Source: an uncultured Clostridium sp. (GTDB lineage Bacteria > Bacillota > Clostridia > Clostridiales > Clostridiaceae). From it: a stretch of DNA of 64,000 nucleotides. Positions 50,027 through 61,258 of the stretch are shown in pieces. Below the pieces are notes generated by a model. That model was not told the origin of the DNA and did no database searches. It saw only the letters and a list, made by a program, of their open reading frames with translations. The stretch's first letter is position 1. Every line of letters begins with the position of its first letter. The stretch spans positions 44,151 to 108,150 of the forward strand of contig NZ_CAMQRY010000001.1 of the NCBI RefSeq assembly GCF_947036855.1, given 5' to 3'. A program made the position numbers and the translations under genes.

Positions 50027-51226
50027 ATGAAATTAAAAACTTTAACAGTATCAGAAGTAAATAATTATTTAAAAAGGATTGTTGATAATGACTTTATAAT
50101 GAATAATTTATCTGTTAAAGGTGAAGTATCTAACTTGAAGTTTCATTCAAGTGGTCATATATATTTTTCATTAAAAGATGGAGAAAGTAAAATTAACTGC
50201 GTTATGTTCAAAAGTGACGCAGTTAATTTGAATTTCCCACTAGAAAATGGAATGGAAGTAGGTATAAGAGCTAGGCTTTCATTGTACATAAAAGAAGGGA
50301 ATTATCAACTTTATTGTAGAGAAATTTCGAATCTTGGAATTGGAGAGCTTTTTGAAAAGTTTGAAAAAATGAAAAAAGAACTTAAAGAAGAAGGTCTTTT
50401 TGAAACAGGATATAAAAGAAAAATACCAGAGTTTCCAAGGCGTATAGGAGTTATAACATCTCCAACTGGGGCAGCGGTAAGAGATATCATACAAGTTATA
50501 AGGCGAAGAAATAGTTTGGTTGATATAGTAGTATATCCAGCAAAAGTTCAAGGTCTTGCAGCTGAAAAAACATTAATTGATGGTATGCAGTACTTTAATA
50601 ATAAAGATAATGTTGATACTATAATAATAGGACGTGGTGGTGGATCAATAGAAGAACTTTGGGCTTTTAATGATAAAGAACTTGCTTATGAAATATTTAA
50701 TAGTAAAATACCAACAATATCAGCAGTAGGCCATGAAACAGATTTTACTATAGCTGACTTTGTATGTGATATAAGAGCTTCTACACCATCTGTAGCTGCA
50801 GAGCTTAGTGTTAAAGTCATTAGTGAGGAAAAATCTAAAATAGATGGTCTAAAAAGTATTTTAGAGAGAAATATACAAAGAATTATAGAAATAGAAAGTA
50901 TGAATCTTACACATATATCTAAAGTTCTTGAAGCGAATCATCCAAGTAGGGTGGTTGAGCTTGAAAGAAAAAAAATAAATGGTATAGAAAAAGAACTTCA
51001 AAAACTTATAAAATCTAAAATAGAGAAAGAAAAGGAAAAGATAAATACTTGTAATAAATTACTAAGTAGCATGAATCCTTTAAACGTTTTAGATAGAGGT
51101 TTTTCAATAGTAAGTAATAAGAAAGGAACTGTTCTAAACAGTGTTTCCGACCTTTCAAAAACTACTGAGATTAACATAAAAATGAGTGATGGAGAAGCAA
51201 AAGGATTATTTGAATTTTTGGAATAG
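50027..51226 (+). CDS. xseA: Exodeoxyribonuclease VII large subunit
   Basis: LSVKGEVSNLKFHSSGHIYFSLKDGESKINCVMF...IIGRGGGSIEELWAFNDKELA. Confidence 0.97.
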   Translation: MKLKTLTVSEVNNYLKRIVDNDFIMNNLSVKGEVSNLKFHSSGHIYFSLKDGESKINCVMFKSDAVNLNFPLENGMEVGIRARLSLYIKEGNYQLYCREISNLGIGELFEKFEKMKKELKEEGLFETGYKRKIPEFPRRIGVITSPTGAAVRDIIQVIRRRNSLVDIVVYPAKVQGLAAEKTLIDGMQYFNNKDNVDTIIIGRGGGSIEELWAFNDKELAYEIFNSKIPTISAVGHETDFTIADFVCDIRASTPSVAAELSVKVISEEKSKIDGLKSILERNIQRIIEIESMNLTHISKVLEANHPSRVVELERKKINGIEKELQKLIKSKIEKEKEKINTCNKLLSSMNPLNVLDRGFSIVSNKKGTVLNSVSDLSKTTEINIKMSDGEAKGLFEFLE

Positions 51227-51236
51227 AGGTGATTTG

Positions 51237-51455
51237 ATGGCTAGAAAAATAGATAGTTATGAAGAAACTTATGACAAATTAGAAGATATAATAAATAATA
51301 TGGAAAATGGAGAAGCTTCACTTGATGAATCTATAAAGAATTATGAAGAAGGAGTAAAACTTTTAAATAAATTATATAAAAAGTTGAATTCTGTAGAAGG
51401 AAAAATTAAAATAGTAAATAATGGAGTAGAACAAAACTTTGGAGGAGAAGAGTAA
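51237..51455 (+). CDS. xseB: Exodeoxyribonuclease VII small subunit
   Basis: MARKIDSYEETYDKLEDIINNMENGEASLDESIKNYEEGVKLL; start revised to ATG 51237. Confidence 0.95.
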   Translation: MARKIDSYEETYDKLEDIINNMENGEASLDESIKNYEEGVKLLNKLYKKLNSVEGKIKIVNNGVEQNFGGEE

Positions 51456-52330
51456 TGAAAATAAAGAACCTCAAAGATAAAATAGATTTATCTCTAGAAA
51501 ATTACTTTAAAGATAAAGGTAGCTATAATAAAAATTTATATAAAGCTATGGAGTATAGTGTAAATATAGGTGGAAAAAGAATAAGACCAATACTTACAAT
51601 GCTTTCTTACGGAATTTATAATGATAATTTAGATGATGTTATAGATATAGCAATGGCACTTGAAATGATTCATACGTATTCATTAATACATGATGATTTG
51701 CCAGCTATGGATGATGATATCTTAAGAAGAGGAAAGCCAACAAATCATGTTATTTTTGGAGAATCACTTGCAATACTTGCTGGTGATGGGCTTTTAAACG
51801 AAGCAATGAATATTTTATTTGATTATTCATTAAAACATGGTGAGCAGGCTGTAAAAGCTTCTAAAATTATATCTAATGCAGCAGGAGCTGATGGAATGAT
51901 TGGTGGTCAGGTTGTTGATATAGAGTCAGAAGGTAAAGGAACAAAACTAACTTTAGATGAATTAAGATACATGCATAAAAATAAGACTGGAGCTTTAATT
52001 AAAGCTGCCATATTATCAGGTGCTATAATGGGAAAAGCTAGTAATGAAGATATTGAAAAACTATCATTATTTGGTGATTCTCTAGGACTTGCATTCCAAA
52101 TAAAGGATGATGTTTTAGATGTTACACAAACAACAGAAATATTAGGTAAAACTGCAAATAGTGATGTAGAGAATGAAAAAACTAACTATATATCATTATA
52201 CGGACTAGAGCAATGCCAAAAATTATGCAAAGAGCTAACAAATGAATGTGTAGAGTTGTTAAACGATATAGAGGGAAATATTGAAATTCTAAAGGAACTA
52301 ACATTAATGTTACTTGAGCGAAAAAAATAA
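51455..52330 (+). CDS. ispA: Polyprenyl synthetase (farnesyl diphosphate synthase type)
   Basis: YSLIHDDLPAMDDDILRRGKPTNH...LGLAFQIKDDVLDV. Confidence 0.95.
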   Translation: MKIKNLKDKIDLSLENYFKDKGSYNKNLYKAMEYSVNIGGKRIRPILTMLSYGIYNDNLDDVIDIAMALEMIHTYSLIHDDLPAMDDDILRRGKPTNHVIFGESLAILAGDGLLNEAMNILFDYSLKHGEQAVKASKIISNAAGADGMIGGQVVDIESEGKGTKLTLDELRYMHKNKTGALIKAAILSGAIMGKASNEDIEKLSLFGDSLGLAFQIKDDVLDVTQTTEILGKTANSDVENEKTNYISLYGLEQCQKLCKELTNECVELLNDIEGNIEILKELTLMLLERKK

Positions 52331-52354
52331 TAGTTGAAAAGGATTTGATATTCA

Positions 52355-54214
52355 ATGATAGAGATATTAAACAATTCTAAGGGGAAATACAAAATAAAAG
52401 ATTTAAAGGAAAAAGAGATAGAAACTCTTGGACAGGAGATAAGAGAGTTTCTAATTGATAATATATCGAAAACAGGAGGACACCTTGCATCCAATTTAGG
52501 TGTTGTAGAATTAACACTTGCTTTATTTAAAAATTTTGATTTCGACAATGATAAAGTTGTGTGGGATGTAGGACATCAAAGTTATGTTCATAAACTTATA
52601 ACTGATAGGAAAGATGATTTTACTACACTAAGACAATATAAAGGTCTTAGTGGTTTTCCAAAAAGAAAAGAAAGCAAATATGATTTCTTTGATACAGGAC
52701 ATAGTAGTACATCTATATCAGCAGCTATAGGTATGGCTAGAGCAAGAGACGTGAAAAAGGAAAATTCTAATGTTATAGCAGTAATTGGGGATGGTGCATT
52801 AACAGGTGGAATGGCTTTAGAAGCACTGAATGATATAGGATATAATAAGACGAAAATGATTATAATATTAAATGATAATCAAATGTCTATTTCAGAAAAT
52901 GTTGGTGGACTTTCAGCTCATTTAAATAAACTTAGGCAGTACCCAGGTTATAATAAGTTTAAAGCCGATGTGAATGCCAGTTTAAATGGTACAAGTGCAG
53001 GGAAAAGTATAGCTAAATCACTTGGGAAAATAAAAGACAGTATAAAACAATTAATTGTACCAAGTATGATATTTGAAAATATGGGCCTTAAATATTTTGG
53101 ACCAATAGATGGACATAATATTAAAGATTTAAATGAAATTATGGCAAATGCAAAAGCAATTGATGGACCTGTTCTTATACATGTTATAACTCAAAAAGGA
53201 AAAGGTTATAATTTTGCAGAAGAAAATCCAAATAAGTTTCATGGAGTAGGACCATTTGATTATTCAAGTGGTGAAGTTTTAAAGGGTTCTAAAACTAAGC
53301 AAAATTATTCTAATGCATTCGGAGATGCAATGATTAATTTAGCTAGTGAGGATAAAGATGTTGTAGCTATTACAGCAGCAATGCCAGATGGAACAGGACT
53401 TAAAAACTTCTCTAAAGAATTTAAAGATAGATTTTTTGATGTAGGAATTGCCGAGCAACATGCTACTACAATGGCTGCTGGAATGGCAACATCAGGATTG
53501 AAACCTGTATTTGCAGTTTATTCAACATTTTTACAAAGAGCATATGATCAGGTAATACATGATGTATGTATACAAGAACTGCCAGTAGTTTTTGCTATTG
53601 ATAGAGCAGGGATTGTTGGTGAAGATGGAGAAACACATCAAGGTATATTTGATGTATCATATTTAGGTGGAATTCCTAGTATGACAATTATTGCACCTAA
53701 AATGGTTGAAGAAGTTGAACCTATGCTTAAATGGGCGGTGAATTTTGGAAAACCAGTAGCAATAAGATACCCAAGAGGAAATGATTATGATAATCTTTCA
53801 CTAAAGCCTATAAGTGATGTTATACTAGGAAAGTGGGATACTATAAAAGTAGGAAATAAAATAACTGTAATAGCTAGTGGTAAAATGCTACAACATTCTG
53901 CAATAGCTATAAATAGTATACAAAGTAATGAGAATATAGAACTAGTAAATGCAACATTTATTAAGCCTTTAGATACGCAGTTCTTAGATAGACTAGCTAT
54001 GGAGAATAAAAATATTCTTGTAGTTGAAGATGGAATCTTAAGTGGTGGAATGGGTGAGAGTATATTATCATATTTAAATACGAAGAATTACAAAGGAAAA
54101 ATAAAATTACTTGCATATGAAGATAGATTTATAGAGCATGGTAAAGTAGATATGTTATATGCTGAAAATAATTTAGACCCTAATAGTATAAAAGCTAAAA
54201 TTTTAGAGTTTTAG
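52355..54214 (+). CDS. dxs: 1-deoxy-D-xylulose-5-phosphate synthase
   Basis: [17 protein letters not shown]...[11 protein letters not shown]...[15 protein letters not shown]...[17 protein letters not shown]. Confidence 0.97.
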   Translation: MIEILNNSKGKYKIKDLKEKEIETLGQEIREFLIDNISKTGGHLASNLGVVELTLALFKNFDFDNDKVVWDVGHQSYVHKLITDRKDDFTTLRQYKGLSGFPKRKESKYDFFDTGHSSTSISAAIGMARARDVKKENSNVIAVIGDGALTGGMALEALNDIGYNKTKMIIILNDNQMSISENVGGLSAHLNKLRQYPGYNKFKADVNASLNGTSAGKSIAKSLGKIKDSIKQLIVPSMIFENMGLKYFGPIDGHNIKDLNEIMANAKAIDGPVLIHVITQKGKGYNFAEENPNKFHGVGPFDYSSGEVLKGSKTKQNYSNAFGDAMINLASEDKDVVAITAAMPDGTGLKNFSKEFKDRFFDVGIAEQHATTMAAGMATSGLKPVFAVYSTFLQRAYDQVIHDVCIQELPVVFAIDRAGIVGEDGETHQGIFDVSYLGGIPSMTIIAPKMVEEVEPMLKWAVNFGKPVAIRYPRGNDYDNLSLKPISDVILGKWDTIKVGNKITVIASGKMLQHSAIAINSIQSNENIELVNATFIKPLDTQFLDRLAMENKNILVVEDGILSGGMGESILSYLNTKNYKGKIKLLAYEDRFIEHGKVDMLYAENNLDPNSIKAKILEF

Positions 54215-54288
54215 AGTTTAAAAATATATTAAAAGGGAATAAATTAATTATAAGCAGTGGCAGGTCTTTTATATTAAAGGAGAATATT

Positions 54289-55098
54289 ATGGCTAAAAAG
54301 AAAGAACGATTAGATGTACTTTTAGTTGAAAAAGGTTTTTTTGAATCAAGAGAGCAAGCTAAAAGAAGTATAATGGCAGGAGAAATATTTATTGATAATC
54401 AAAGAGTTGATAAAGCAGGAGAAAAAGTTGATGTTGAAGGTGTTATAGACTATAAAGGTTCAAAGATGCCATATGTTAGCAGAGGTGGATATAAGCTTGA
54501 AAAAGCTATAAAAAACTTTGGTATAGATTTAAATGATACTATTTGTATGGATATTGGTGCATCAACAGGTGGATTTACAGATTGTATGCTTCAAAATGGA
54601 GCTTCAAAAGTATATGCAATAGATGTTGGATATGGTCAATTTGCATGGAAACTGAGAGTTGATGAGAGAGTTGTATGTCTTGAAAGAACAAATGTAAGAT
54701 ATGCAACTAACGAGCAAGTGCCAGATGAATGTGATTTTGCTTCAATAGATGTATCATTTATATCACTTAAAACAATAATGCCAGCAGTTACAGGTCTTTT
54801 AAAGGAAGATGGAGAGGTTATGGCACTTATAAAGCCACAATTTGAAGCTGGTAGAGAAAAAGTTGGTAAAAAAGGTGTTGTAAGAGATCCACAGACACAT
54901 ATAGAAGTTATTGAAAAGATAGTTAATTATGCATTAGATCATAATTTAAGAATACTTAATATAGACTTCTCACCTATCAAAGGACCGGAAGGTAATAGAG
55001 AATATCTTATACATTTAAAAAAATCTGCTGAAAAACAGATTGATTTTGATTTTAATATAATCGAGGAAGTAGTAAGTGCTTCACATACTACTTTGTAA
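54289..55098 (+). CDS. tlyA: TlyA family rRNA (cytidine-2'-O)-methyltransferase
   Basis: RLDVLLVEKGFFESREQAKRSIMAGEIFIDNQRVDKAGEKV...YVSRGGYKLEKAI...DIGASTGGFTDCMLQNGA. Confidence 0.95.
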   Translation: MAKKKERLDVLLVEKGFFESREQAKRSIMAGEIFIDNQRVDKAGEKVDVEGVIDYKGSKMPYVSRGGYKLEKAIKNFGIDLNDTICMDIGASTGGFTDCMLQNGASKVYAIDVGYGQFAWKLRVDERVVCLERTNVRYATNEQVPDECDFASIDVSFISLKTIMPAVTGLLKEDGEVMALIKPQFEAGREKVGKKGVVRDPQTHIEVIEKIVNYALDHNLRILNIDFSPIKGPEGNREYLIHLKKSAEKQIDFDFNIIEEVVSASHTTL

Positions 55099-55110
55099 AA
55101 GTGAGGATAT

Positions 55111-55956
55111 ATGAAAAGAGTTGGAATTTTAATTAATAAAAGTAAAGATTTAGATAATAAAATTGAAAAATTAGTTATTGATAAGACCAACGAGTATTTA
55201 TGCCCTGATAGCATATCGGTAATGGGGCATTTAGATAATTTAGATAAAATGGAATTAAGTCAGCTAGATATATTAATGGTACTTGGTGGAGATGGAACTC
55301 TGCTTGGAACTGCTAGAAATTATGCCCATATATTAAAATGTCCAATACTTGGAATTAATATTGGGAATTTAGGTTTTATATCTAGTATAGAATTAACACA
55401 CATAGATGAAGCACTTGAAAATATAAGAAAAAAGAATTTTAGCATAGAAGAACGAATTATGATAAAAGTACTTATTAATAATAAAGAGTTTGAAGGTAAT
55501 AGAGCATTAAATGATGCCGTAATTGCAAGAGGAACTCTGTCAAGAATGTCAGAATATGAGGTTTTTGTTAATAATGAAAAATACACAGAATTTAATAGTG
55601 ATGGACTTATAATTTCAACGGCTGTGGGATCAACTGCTTATTCACTGTCTGCAGGAGGACCACTTATAAGCCCAGATTTAGATGTTATATCTATTGTTCC
55701 TATATGTTCTCATAATCTTAACTCACGCCCACTTATTGTGAATGGGAATAGTGAGATTTTAATAAAGCCACAGATAATAGAAGAAGTTTATTTAACGATA
55801 GATGGACAAAAGTCTATAAAACTTAAAAAAGATGATGAGATAAAAATTTTAAAAGCACACACTACATTTAAAGTAATTTCATTTATGGAAAATAAATATT
55901 TTGAGGTTCTAAGAAAAAAAATATTTCGAAGAAGTCCAAAATTAAAGGGGATATAA
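55111..55956 (+). CDS. nadK: NAD(+) kinase
   Basis: [17 protein letters not shown]...[11 protein letters not shown]...[13 protein letters not shown]. Confidence 0.95.
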   Translation: MKRVGILINKSKDLDNKIEKLVIDKTNEYLCPDSISVMGHLDNLDKMELSQLDILMVLGGDGTLLGTARNYAHILKCPILGINIGNLGFISSIELTHIDEALENIRKKNFSIEERIMIKVLINNKEFEGNRALNDAVIARGTLSRMSEYEVFVNNEKYTEFNSDGLIISTAVGSTAYSLSAGGPLISPDLDVISIVPICSHNLNSRPLIVNGNSEILIKPQIIEEVYLTIDGQKSIKLKKDDEIKILKAHTTFKVISFMENKYFEVLRKKIFRRSPKLKGI

Positions 55957-55957
55957 T

Positions 55958-56407
55958 ATGAAGTCTAAAAGACATACTAAAATAATAGAAATAATAGGTA
56001 AAAAAGCAATAGAAACACAGGAAGACCTTGCACAAGAATTAAAGAATGCAGGTTTTGATGTAACACAAGCAACAGTTTCAAGAGATATTAAGTCATTAAA
56101 GCTTATAAAAACTCAAGATTCAAGAGGGAAGTATAAGTATTCAATAATAAAAAGTGAAACTAATGATATTCTTGATAAATTAGCAAGTATACTTAAAAAT
56201 ACTGTTAATGGAGTAGAGAATATAAATAATATAGTTGTTGTAAAAACTTTAAGTGGTTCAGCTAGTGCAGCAGCTGAGGCTATTGATAGTTTAGGACTTG
56301 GAGAAGTAGCAGGAACTATAGCGGGCGATAATAATATATTTATTTTACTAAGAGATAATAATAAAGCTGAAGAGCTTGTTAAAAGCATAGAGAAGATGAT
56401 GAATTAA
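55958..56407 (+). CDS. argR: Arginine repressor ArgR
   Basis: [48 protein letters not shown]...[18 protein letters not shown]. Confidence 0.96.
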   Translation: MKSKRHTKIIEIIGKKAIETQEDLAQELKNAGFDVTQATVSRDIKSLKLIKTQDSRGKYKYSIIKSETNDILDKLASILKNTVNGVENINNIVVVKTLSGSASAAAEAIDSLGLGEVAGTIAGDNNIFILLRDNNKAEELVKSIEKMMN

Positions 56408-56423
56408 GTTTTGGGGGTGTAAG

Positions 56424-58127
56424 ATGCTTCTACAAATATCAATTGAAAATTTTGCGCTTATAGAGAGTGTAAGTTTAGATTTAAAGGATGGATTTAATAT
56501 TTTATCAGGTGAAACAGGTGCTGGTAAATCAATATTAATTGATTCTATAAATTATGTTTTAGGAAGTAAATTTAATAAAGATCTTATAAGAATAGGAGCA
56601 AATAAAACTTTTGTTGAAGCTATTTTTAGTGTAAGAAAAGAATCTAAAGTTAGAGAAATACTTGGGATATTAGAAGTTGAATGTGATGATTTACTTATAA
56701 TATCAAGAGAGAGTTTTAGTAATGGTAAAAACGTTAGTAAGGTGAATGGAAAATCTCTTATACTTAGTGATATTAGAAGAATAACAAGTAAATTAGTTGA
56801 TATTCATGGGCAACATAATAATCAGAATTTATTAAATAAAGAAATGCATATAAACTATTTAGATTCTTTTTGTGATGAAAAATTTGGACTTAAATTAGAA
56901 AAATATAAAGTTCAATATGAAAAACTTAAAGAAATTGATAGAAAAATTAATTTACTTAGTAAAGAAGGTAAAAATGAAAAGTTAATAGATTATTTAGATT
57001 TTCAGTTAAAAGAAATTAAAGCTGTTAATATAAAAATTGGCGAAGAAGATGAACTTAGAGAGAGATTTAATATATTATCTAATTCAGAGAAAATCGGAAA
57101 GGCACTAAGTTTATCATATGATAAACTTAGTGGGTCAATTTTAAATGGACAATCTATTATAGATTATGTGTCTGATATCAATAAAGATTTATCAAGTGTA
57201 GAAGTTCATTCAAAGAAGATTGAAGAAATTAATTCAAGAGTTAGTAATATTTATTATGAACTTGAAGAGATTTCAAGAGAAATTTCTGATGAAAATTCTA
57301 GTATAAATTATGATGATAGTGAACTTGATATAATAAACAGTAGACTTTATCAAATAGCTTCTATACAGAGAAAGTATGGAGAGTCAGAAAAAGCAGTGCT
57401 AAATTATGCTAAAGATTTAGAAATTCAACTTATTGAAATGGTTGATTGTGAGAGAATTATAGAAGAACTTAATGAAAAAAGAAAATTACAAGTTATCAAA
57501 TTAGATTCAGTAGCTTTAGATTTACATAATATGAGGTGTAAAGCAGCAAAAATCTTAAAAAATGGTGTAAAAAGTGAGTTTGAATATATAGGTCTTGGGA
57601 AATGTATGTTTGAAGTTGAAGTTACACTTGAGGATAATTTTAGTGATATTGGTAAAGATAAAGTTCAATTTCTTATATCAACTAATCCAGGTCAACCAAT
57701 GAAACCCATGGAACGAATAGTTTCAGGTGGAGAATTATCAAGAATTATGCTTGCCTTAAAAGCTGTGTTTATTGATAAAGATAATATACCTACGGTTATA
57801 TTTGATGAGATTGATACTGGAATAAGTGGGTCAATAGCACAAAGTGTTGCTGAAAAGATGTATGAGATTTCAATTAAACATCAGGTTTTTTGTATAAGTC
57901 ATTTACCGCAGATTGCAAGTATGTCTGATGAACATTATTTTGTATCTAAAGAGATATTAAATGGAAAGACATATTCAAAGGTTAATAAAATTGGTGAGGA
58001 AGATAAAATTATAGAAATTGCAAAAATGCTTGGTGGAGTTAAATTAACAGAGAGTGCACTAGCAAATGCAAGGGATATGATTGATCTTACTGAAAGTAAA
58101 AAAGAAGAAATAAAGAGTAAAAAGTAG
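56424..58127 (+). CDS. recN: DNA repair protein RecN
   Basis: SIENFALIESVSLDLKDGFNILSGETGAGKSILIDSI...GGELSRIMLALKAVF. Confidence 0.97.
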   Translation: MLLQISIENFALIESVSLDLKDGFNILSGETGAGKSILIDSINYVLGSKFNKDLIRIGANKTFVEAIFSVRKESKVREILGILEVECDDLLIISRESFSNGKNVSKVNGKSLILSDIRRITSKLVDIHGQHNNQNLLNKEMHINYLDSFCDEKFGLKLEKYKVQYEKLKEIDRKINLLSKEGKNEKLIDYLDFQLKEIKAVNIKIGEEDELRERFNILSNSEKIGKALSLSYDKLSGSILNGQSIIDYVSDINKDLSSVEVHSKKIEEINSRVSNIYYELEEISREISDENSSINYDDSELDIINSRLYQIASIQRKYGESEKAVLNYAKDLEIQLIEMVDCERIIEELNEKRKLQVIKLDSVALDLHNMRCKAAKILKNGVKSEFEYIGLGKCMFEVEVTLEDNFSDIGKDKVQFLISTNPGQPMKPMERIVSGGELSRIMLALKAVFIDKDNIPTVIFDEIDTGISGSIAQSVAEKMYEISIKHQVFCISHLPQIASMSDEHYFVSKEILNGKTYSKVNKIGEEDKIIEIAKMLGGVKLTESALANARDMIDLTESKKEEIKSKK

Positions 58128-58157
58128 AACTAATTAATATTAGTTCTACTTTTTTTC
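58123..58157 (+). terminator. Terminator after recN
   Basis: agtagaacta...tagttctact + T7. Confidence 0.8.
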
Positions 58158-58278
58158 TATATTTAAAATTATTTGATAAATTTTCACATATTTAAATAAG
58201 TTTTGGGGAAACTAACAAAGTTAATACAACATAATGTTTGGATTCTAGGGAAAGCTAATAATGTAAAGGAGGAGATAA

Positions 58279-59385
58279 ATGATGAAAGATAAGGAAAAAA
58301 GAGTTTTTAATAAAAATTTTATAGTTATGAGTTTACTTTTATCTTCAGTACTTGCGTTAAGTCTGCTTTTTATGAATATTGGAGAGCAGAAGTCAGTACT
58401 AGCAAATGAAAAACATGCTAATAATGAAAGATTAAAGGTGTATGCTGGTGGAGATAATATTGGAGTGAAAATTTCAATAGAAGGTGTTTTGGTTGTTTCA
58501 TTTTCGGATATAGAATCTGTAGATGGGAAAATAATTAAAAGCCCAGCACAATCATCAGGAATTAATATTGGTGATACAATATTAAGTGTAGATGGAAAAA
58601 GTATAAATACATCTAAAGAACTTGTGAAAAATGTGAATGAAAGTGAAACAGGAACAGTAGCAGTAAAGGTTAATAGAGATGGTAGTGAAATTATTAAAAA
58701 TGTAAATCTGTTGAAAAATAACTTAGGTAATTACAAGCTTGGTATGTGGGTTAGAGATTCCACAGCTGGGATTGGGACATTAACGTTCGTTGATGAAAAT
58801 ACAGGGGTGTATGGAGGTCTGGGGCATCCTATAACTGATTCTGAAACTGAGAGGGTGCTTAGTGTTCTAAAGGGTGATCTTATAAGGTCAACTGTTATCA
58901 ATGTAAGGAAGGGGGAAGTTGGAAGCCCAGGAGAATTAAAAGGTATTTTTACTAATGAAAAAATGCCTATTGGTACTGTTGGGAAGAATACTGAAACTGG
59001 AATATTTGGTGTTGTTGATGCTAAAAATATGAATAGATTTAATGAAAGTAGTAAGTTATATGAGATAGGATTTAAAAATGAAGTTCAAGAGGGTAATGCA
59101 CAGATAATAACAACGACAGATGAACAAGGACCAAAGTTTTATGATATAAGTATAGAAAAAGTTATTGGAACTGCTAAGGGGCCAAATAAAAATATGCTTA
59201 TAAAAGTAACAGATGAAGAACTTTTAGCAAAAACAGGAGGCATAGTACAGGGAATGAGTGGAAGTCCTATAATACAAAATGGAAGAATTATAGGTGCTGT
59301 TACGCATGTACTTGTAAATAAACCGAACGTTGGATATGGAATTTATATAGAGAATATGTTAAATGATGCGAATTTGATAAAATAA
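58279..59385 (+). CDS. spoIVB: SpoIVB peptidase
   Basis: PDZ domain plus GGLGHPITD and GGIVQGMSGSPIIQNGRIIGAVTHVLVNKPNVGYGIYIENML. Confidence 0.96.
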   Translation: MMKDKEKRVFNKNFIVMSLLLSSVLALSLLFMNIGEQKSVLANEKHANNERLKVYAGGDNIGVKISIEGVLVVSFSDIESVDGKIIKSPAQSSGINIGDTILSVDGKSINTSKELVKNVNESETGTVAVKVNRDGSEIIKNVNLLKNNLGNYKLGMWVRDSTAGIGTLTFVDENTGVYGGLGHPITDSETERVLSVLKGDLIRSTVINVRKGEVGSPGELKGIFTNEKMPIGTVGKNTETGIFGVVDAKNMNRFNESSKLYEIGFKNEVQEGNAQIITTTDEQGPKFYDISIEKVIGTAKGPNKNMLIKVTDEELLAKTGGIVQGMSGSPIIQNGRIIGAVTHVLVNKPNVGYGIYIENMLNDANLIK

Positions 59386-59411
59386 GTGAGAGTATTACCA
59401 AAATGTGTTAT

Positions 59412-59458
59412 AATATACTAAAGAATACATTAAAATGTTCTTTAGTATATTTTTTTTG
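59412..59458 (+). terminator. Terminator after spoIVB
   Basis: aatatactaaagaa...ttctttagtatatt + T-run. Confidence 0.88.
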
Positions 59459-59475
59459 AAAAAATTTAGAAAAAA

Positions 59476-59504
59476 AAAGGATTTGAATAATTTTTGTCGA
59501 ATTT
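59476..59504 (+). promoter_or_regulatory. SigH-type promoter overlapping a perfect 0A box upstream of spo0A
   Basis: AAAGGATTT (59476-59484) - N11 - GTCGAATTT (59496-59504); TGTCGAA at 59495-59501. Confidence 0.7.
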
Positions 59505-59568
59505 AAATAAAAGTGAATAAAAGTAAAAAAATACAATAAATGGTAAAAGTGGTAGGGGGAGACAAATT

Positions 59569-60387
59569 ATGAACGATTCAAAAATTTCAGTTTTAATAGC
59601 AGATGATAACAAAGAATTTTGTAATATACTAAATGATTATTTATTAAATCAAAGAGATATAGTGGTTGTTGGGATAGCAAATGATGGGCTTCAAGCATTA
59701 GAGCTTATTGAAAGTAAGAAACCTGATTTGGTTATTTTAGATATTATTATGCCACATTTAGATGGGTTAGGTGTTTTAGAAAAGTTAAATACTGGCGTTA
59801 TAAGTAATATACCAAGAATTATAGTATTATCAGCAGTTGGACAAGATAAAATAACTCAAAGAGCTATAACACTAGGTGCAGACTATTATGTTGTCAAGCC
59901 TTTTGATATGGATGTATTTATAAAGAGAATAAGACAAATGTTTAATAATACAATTTCTAGTGAGGACAGCATGAGACATTCATCATTTATGGAAATTTCT
60001 TCAGAGTCGCTTATGAATTCAAGAAGAAAGCCTATGGATTTAGAAGCAGAAATTACAAGTATTATACATGAAGTTGGAGTTCCAGCTCATATTAAAGGAT
60101 ATATGTATTTAAGAGAAGCTATAACTATGGTTGTAAATGATATGGAATTATTATCAGCTATAACAAAAGAGTTATATCCATCTATAGGTAAAAAGTTTAA
60201 TACTACAGCTTCAAGAGTTGAGAGAGCGATAAGACACGCTATTGAGGTTGCTTGGTCAAGAGGACAAATTGATGCTATAAACAAAATATTTGGTTATACA
60301 ATACACAATGAAAAAGGGAAGCCAACAAACTCAGAGTTTATTGCTATGGTCGCAGATAAACTTAGACTTCAAAATAAAGTAAGTTAA
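59569..60387 (+). CDS. spo0A: Sporulation master regulator Spo0A
   Basis: Receiver [10 protein letters not shown]...[13 protein letters not shown]-terminus [19 protein letters not shown]. Confidence 0.98.
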   Translation: MNDSKISVLIADDNKEFCNILNDYLLNQRDIVVVGIANDGLQALELIESKKPDLVILDIIMPHLDGLGVLEKLNTGVISNIPRIIVLSAVGQDKITQRAITLGADYYVVKPFDMDVFIKRIRQMFNNTISSEDSMRHSSFMEISSESLMNSRRKPMDLEAEITSIIHEVGVPAHIKGYMYLREAITMVVNDMELLSAITKELYPSIGKKFNTTASRVERAIRHAIEVAWSRGQIDAINKIFGYTIHNEKGKPTNSEFIAMVADKLRLQNKVS

Positions 60388-60432
60388 TATAATAATGAAT
60401 ATTAATAAAATTTGAAATTATATTAAATATTA

Positions 60433-60490
60433 GGGCACATTTTAATTATTGTTTTACTTTAAGCAATGATTAAAAATGTGTCTTTTTTTA
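60433..60490 (+). terminator. Terminator after spo0A
   Basis: gggcacattttaattattg...caatgattaaaaatgtgtc + T7. Confidence 0.75.
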
Positions 60491-60579
60491 TTTTATAAAA
60501 TATTAAAAATTTGATTAACATAATTTTAGATAATAGGTAATAAATTTATTATGTAAAGAATAATATTAAAGTAAAGGGG

Positions 60580-61206
60580 TTGAGATATTTGAAGAATATA
60601 TTGAAAAAGATACAATCAGTTTTAGCAGAGAATAGAATAATTTTTATGTGGATATTATTATTTTTCTTGATAGGAATAGTACTTGGCTGTTATACAGTTT
60701 ATTATATGAGTGATATAGGAAAGGTGGAGCTTGGAGGATATTTTAATGGTTTTTTAGGATTTATGAAAACAAGTGAAATAGATTATATGTCAATTTTAAT
60801 TAATAGTGCTAAAGGAATTATACCTATTATATTTATTATTATTGTTCTTGGGTATACATTAATTGGATTCCCTTTTGTACTTGTAATTAATTTAATTAAG
60901 GGTTATATACTTGGATTTACATTATCTTTAGTAATAACAGTTCTAGGGACAGGGGGAATAGGAATTATGTTTGCTACCCTTATAATACAAAATATTATTT
61001 TTGTTCCTATAATGATGCTGATAAGTGTATTATCTATGAAAGCCTCTATTATAAGGGTTAAGGCACTTAAGAATGAAGGAAGTAGAAGTGAGTTTAATGG
61101 TAAAGAGTATTTGATGGTACAAGGGATTTTAAGTGTAATAATTATACTTGGAATAGTTGTTGAAACATATATTTCACCTAATTTAGCAAAAATAGTAATT
61201 AGTTAG
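60580..61206 (+). CDS. spoIIM: Stage II sporulation protein M
   Basis: Multi-TM, FFLIGIVLGCYTVYYMSD...IVLGYTLIGFPFVLVINLIKGYILGFTLS. Confidence 0.88.
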   Translation: MRYLKNILKKIQSVLAENRIIFMWILLFFLIGIVLGCYTVYYMSDIGKVELGGYFNGFLGFMKTSEIDYMSILINSAKGIIPIIFIIIVLGYTLIGFPFVLVINLIKGYILGFTLSLVITVLGTGGIGIMFATLIIQNIIFVPIMMLISVLSMKASIIRVKALKNEGSRSEFNGKEYLMVQGILSVIIILGIVVETYISPNLAKIVIS

Positions 61207-61258
61207 AGATTTTCATAATATAAATAATTATGTAATAACATTTTAGTTAGGAGTTAAT

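Noticed and set aside
55600-55680. NadK motif TAVGSTAY instead of the more usual TPTGSTAY as evidence of an altered enzyme
   Set aside because: GGDGT and the rest of the fold are intact; a single conservative change at a flexible position is not enough for a claim.
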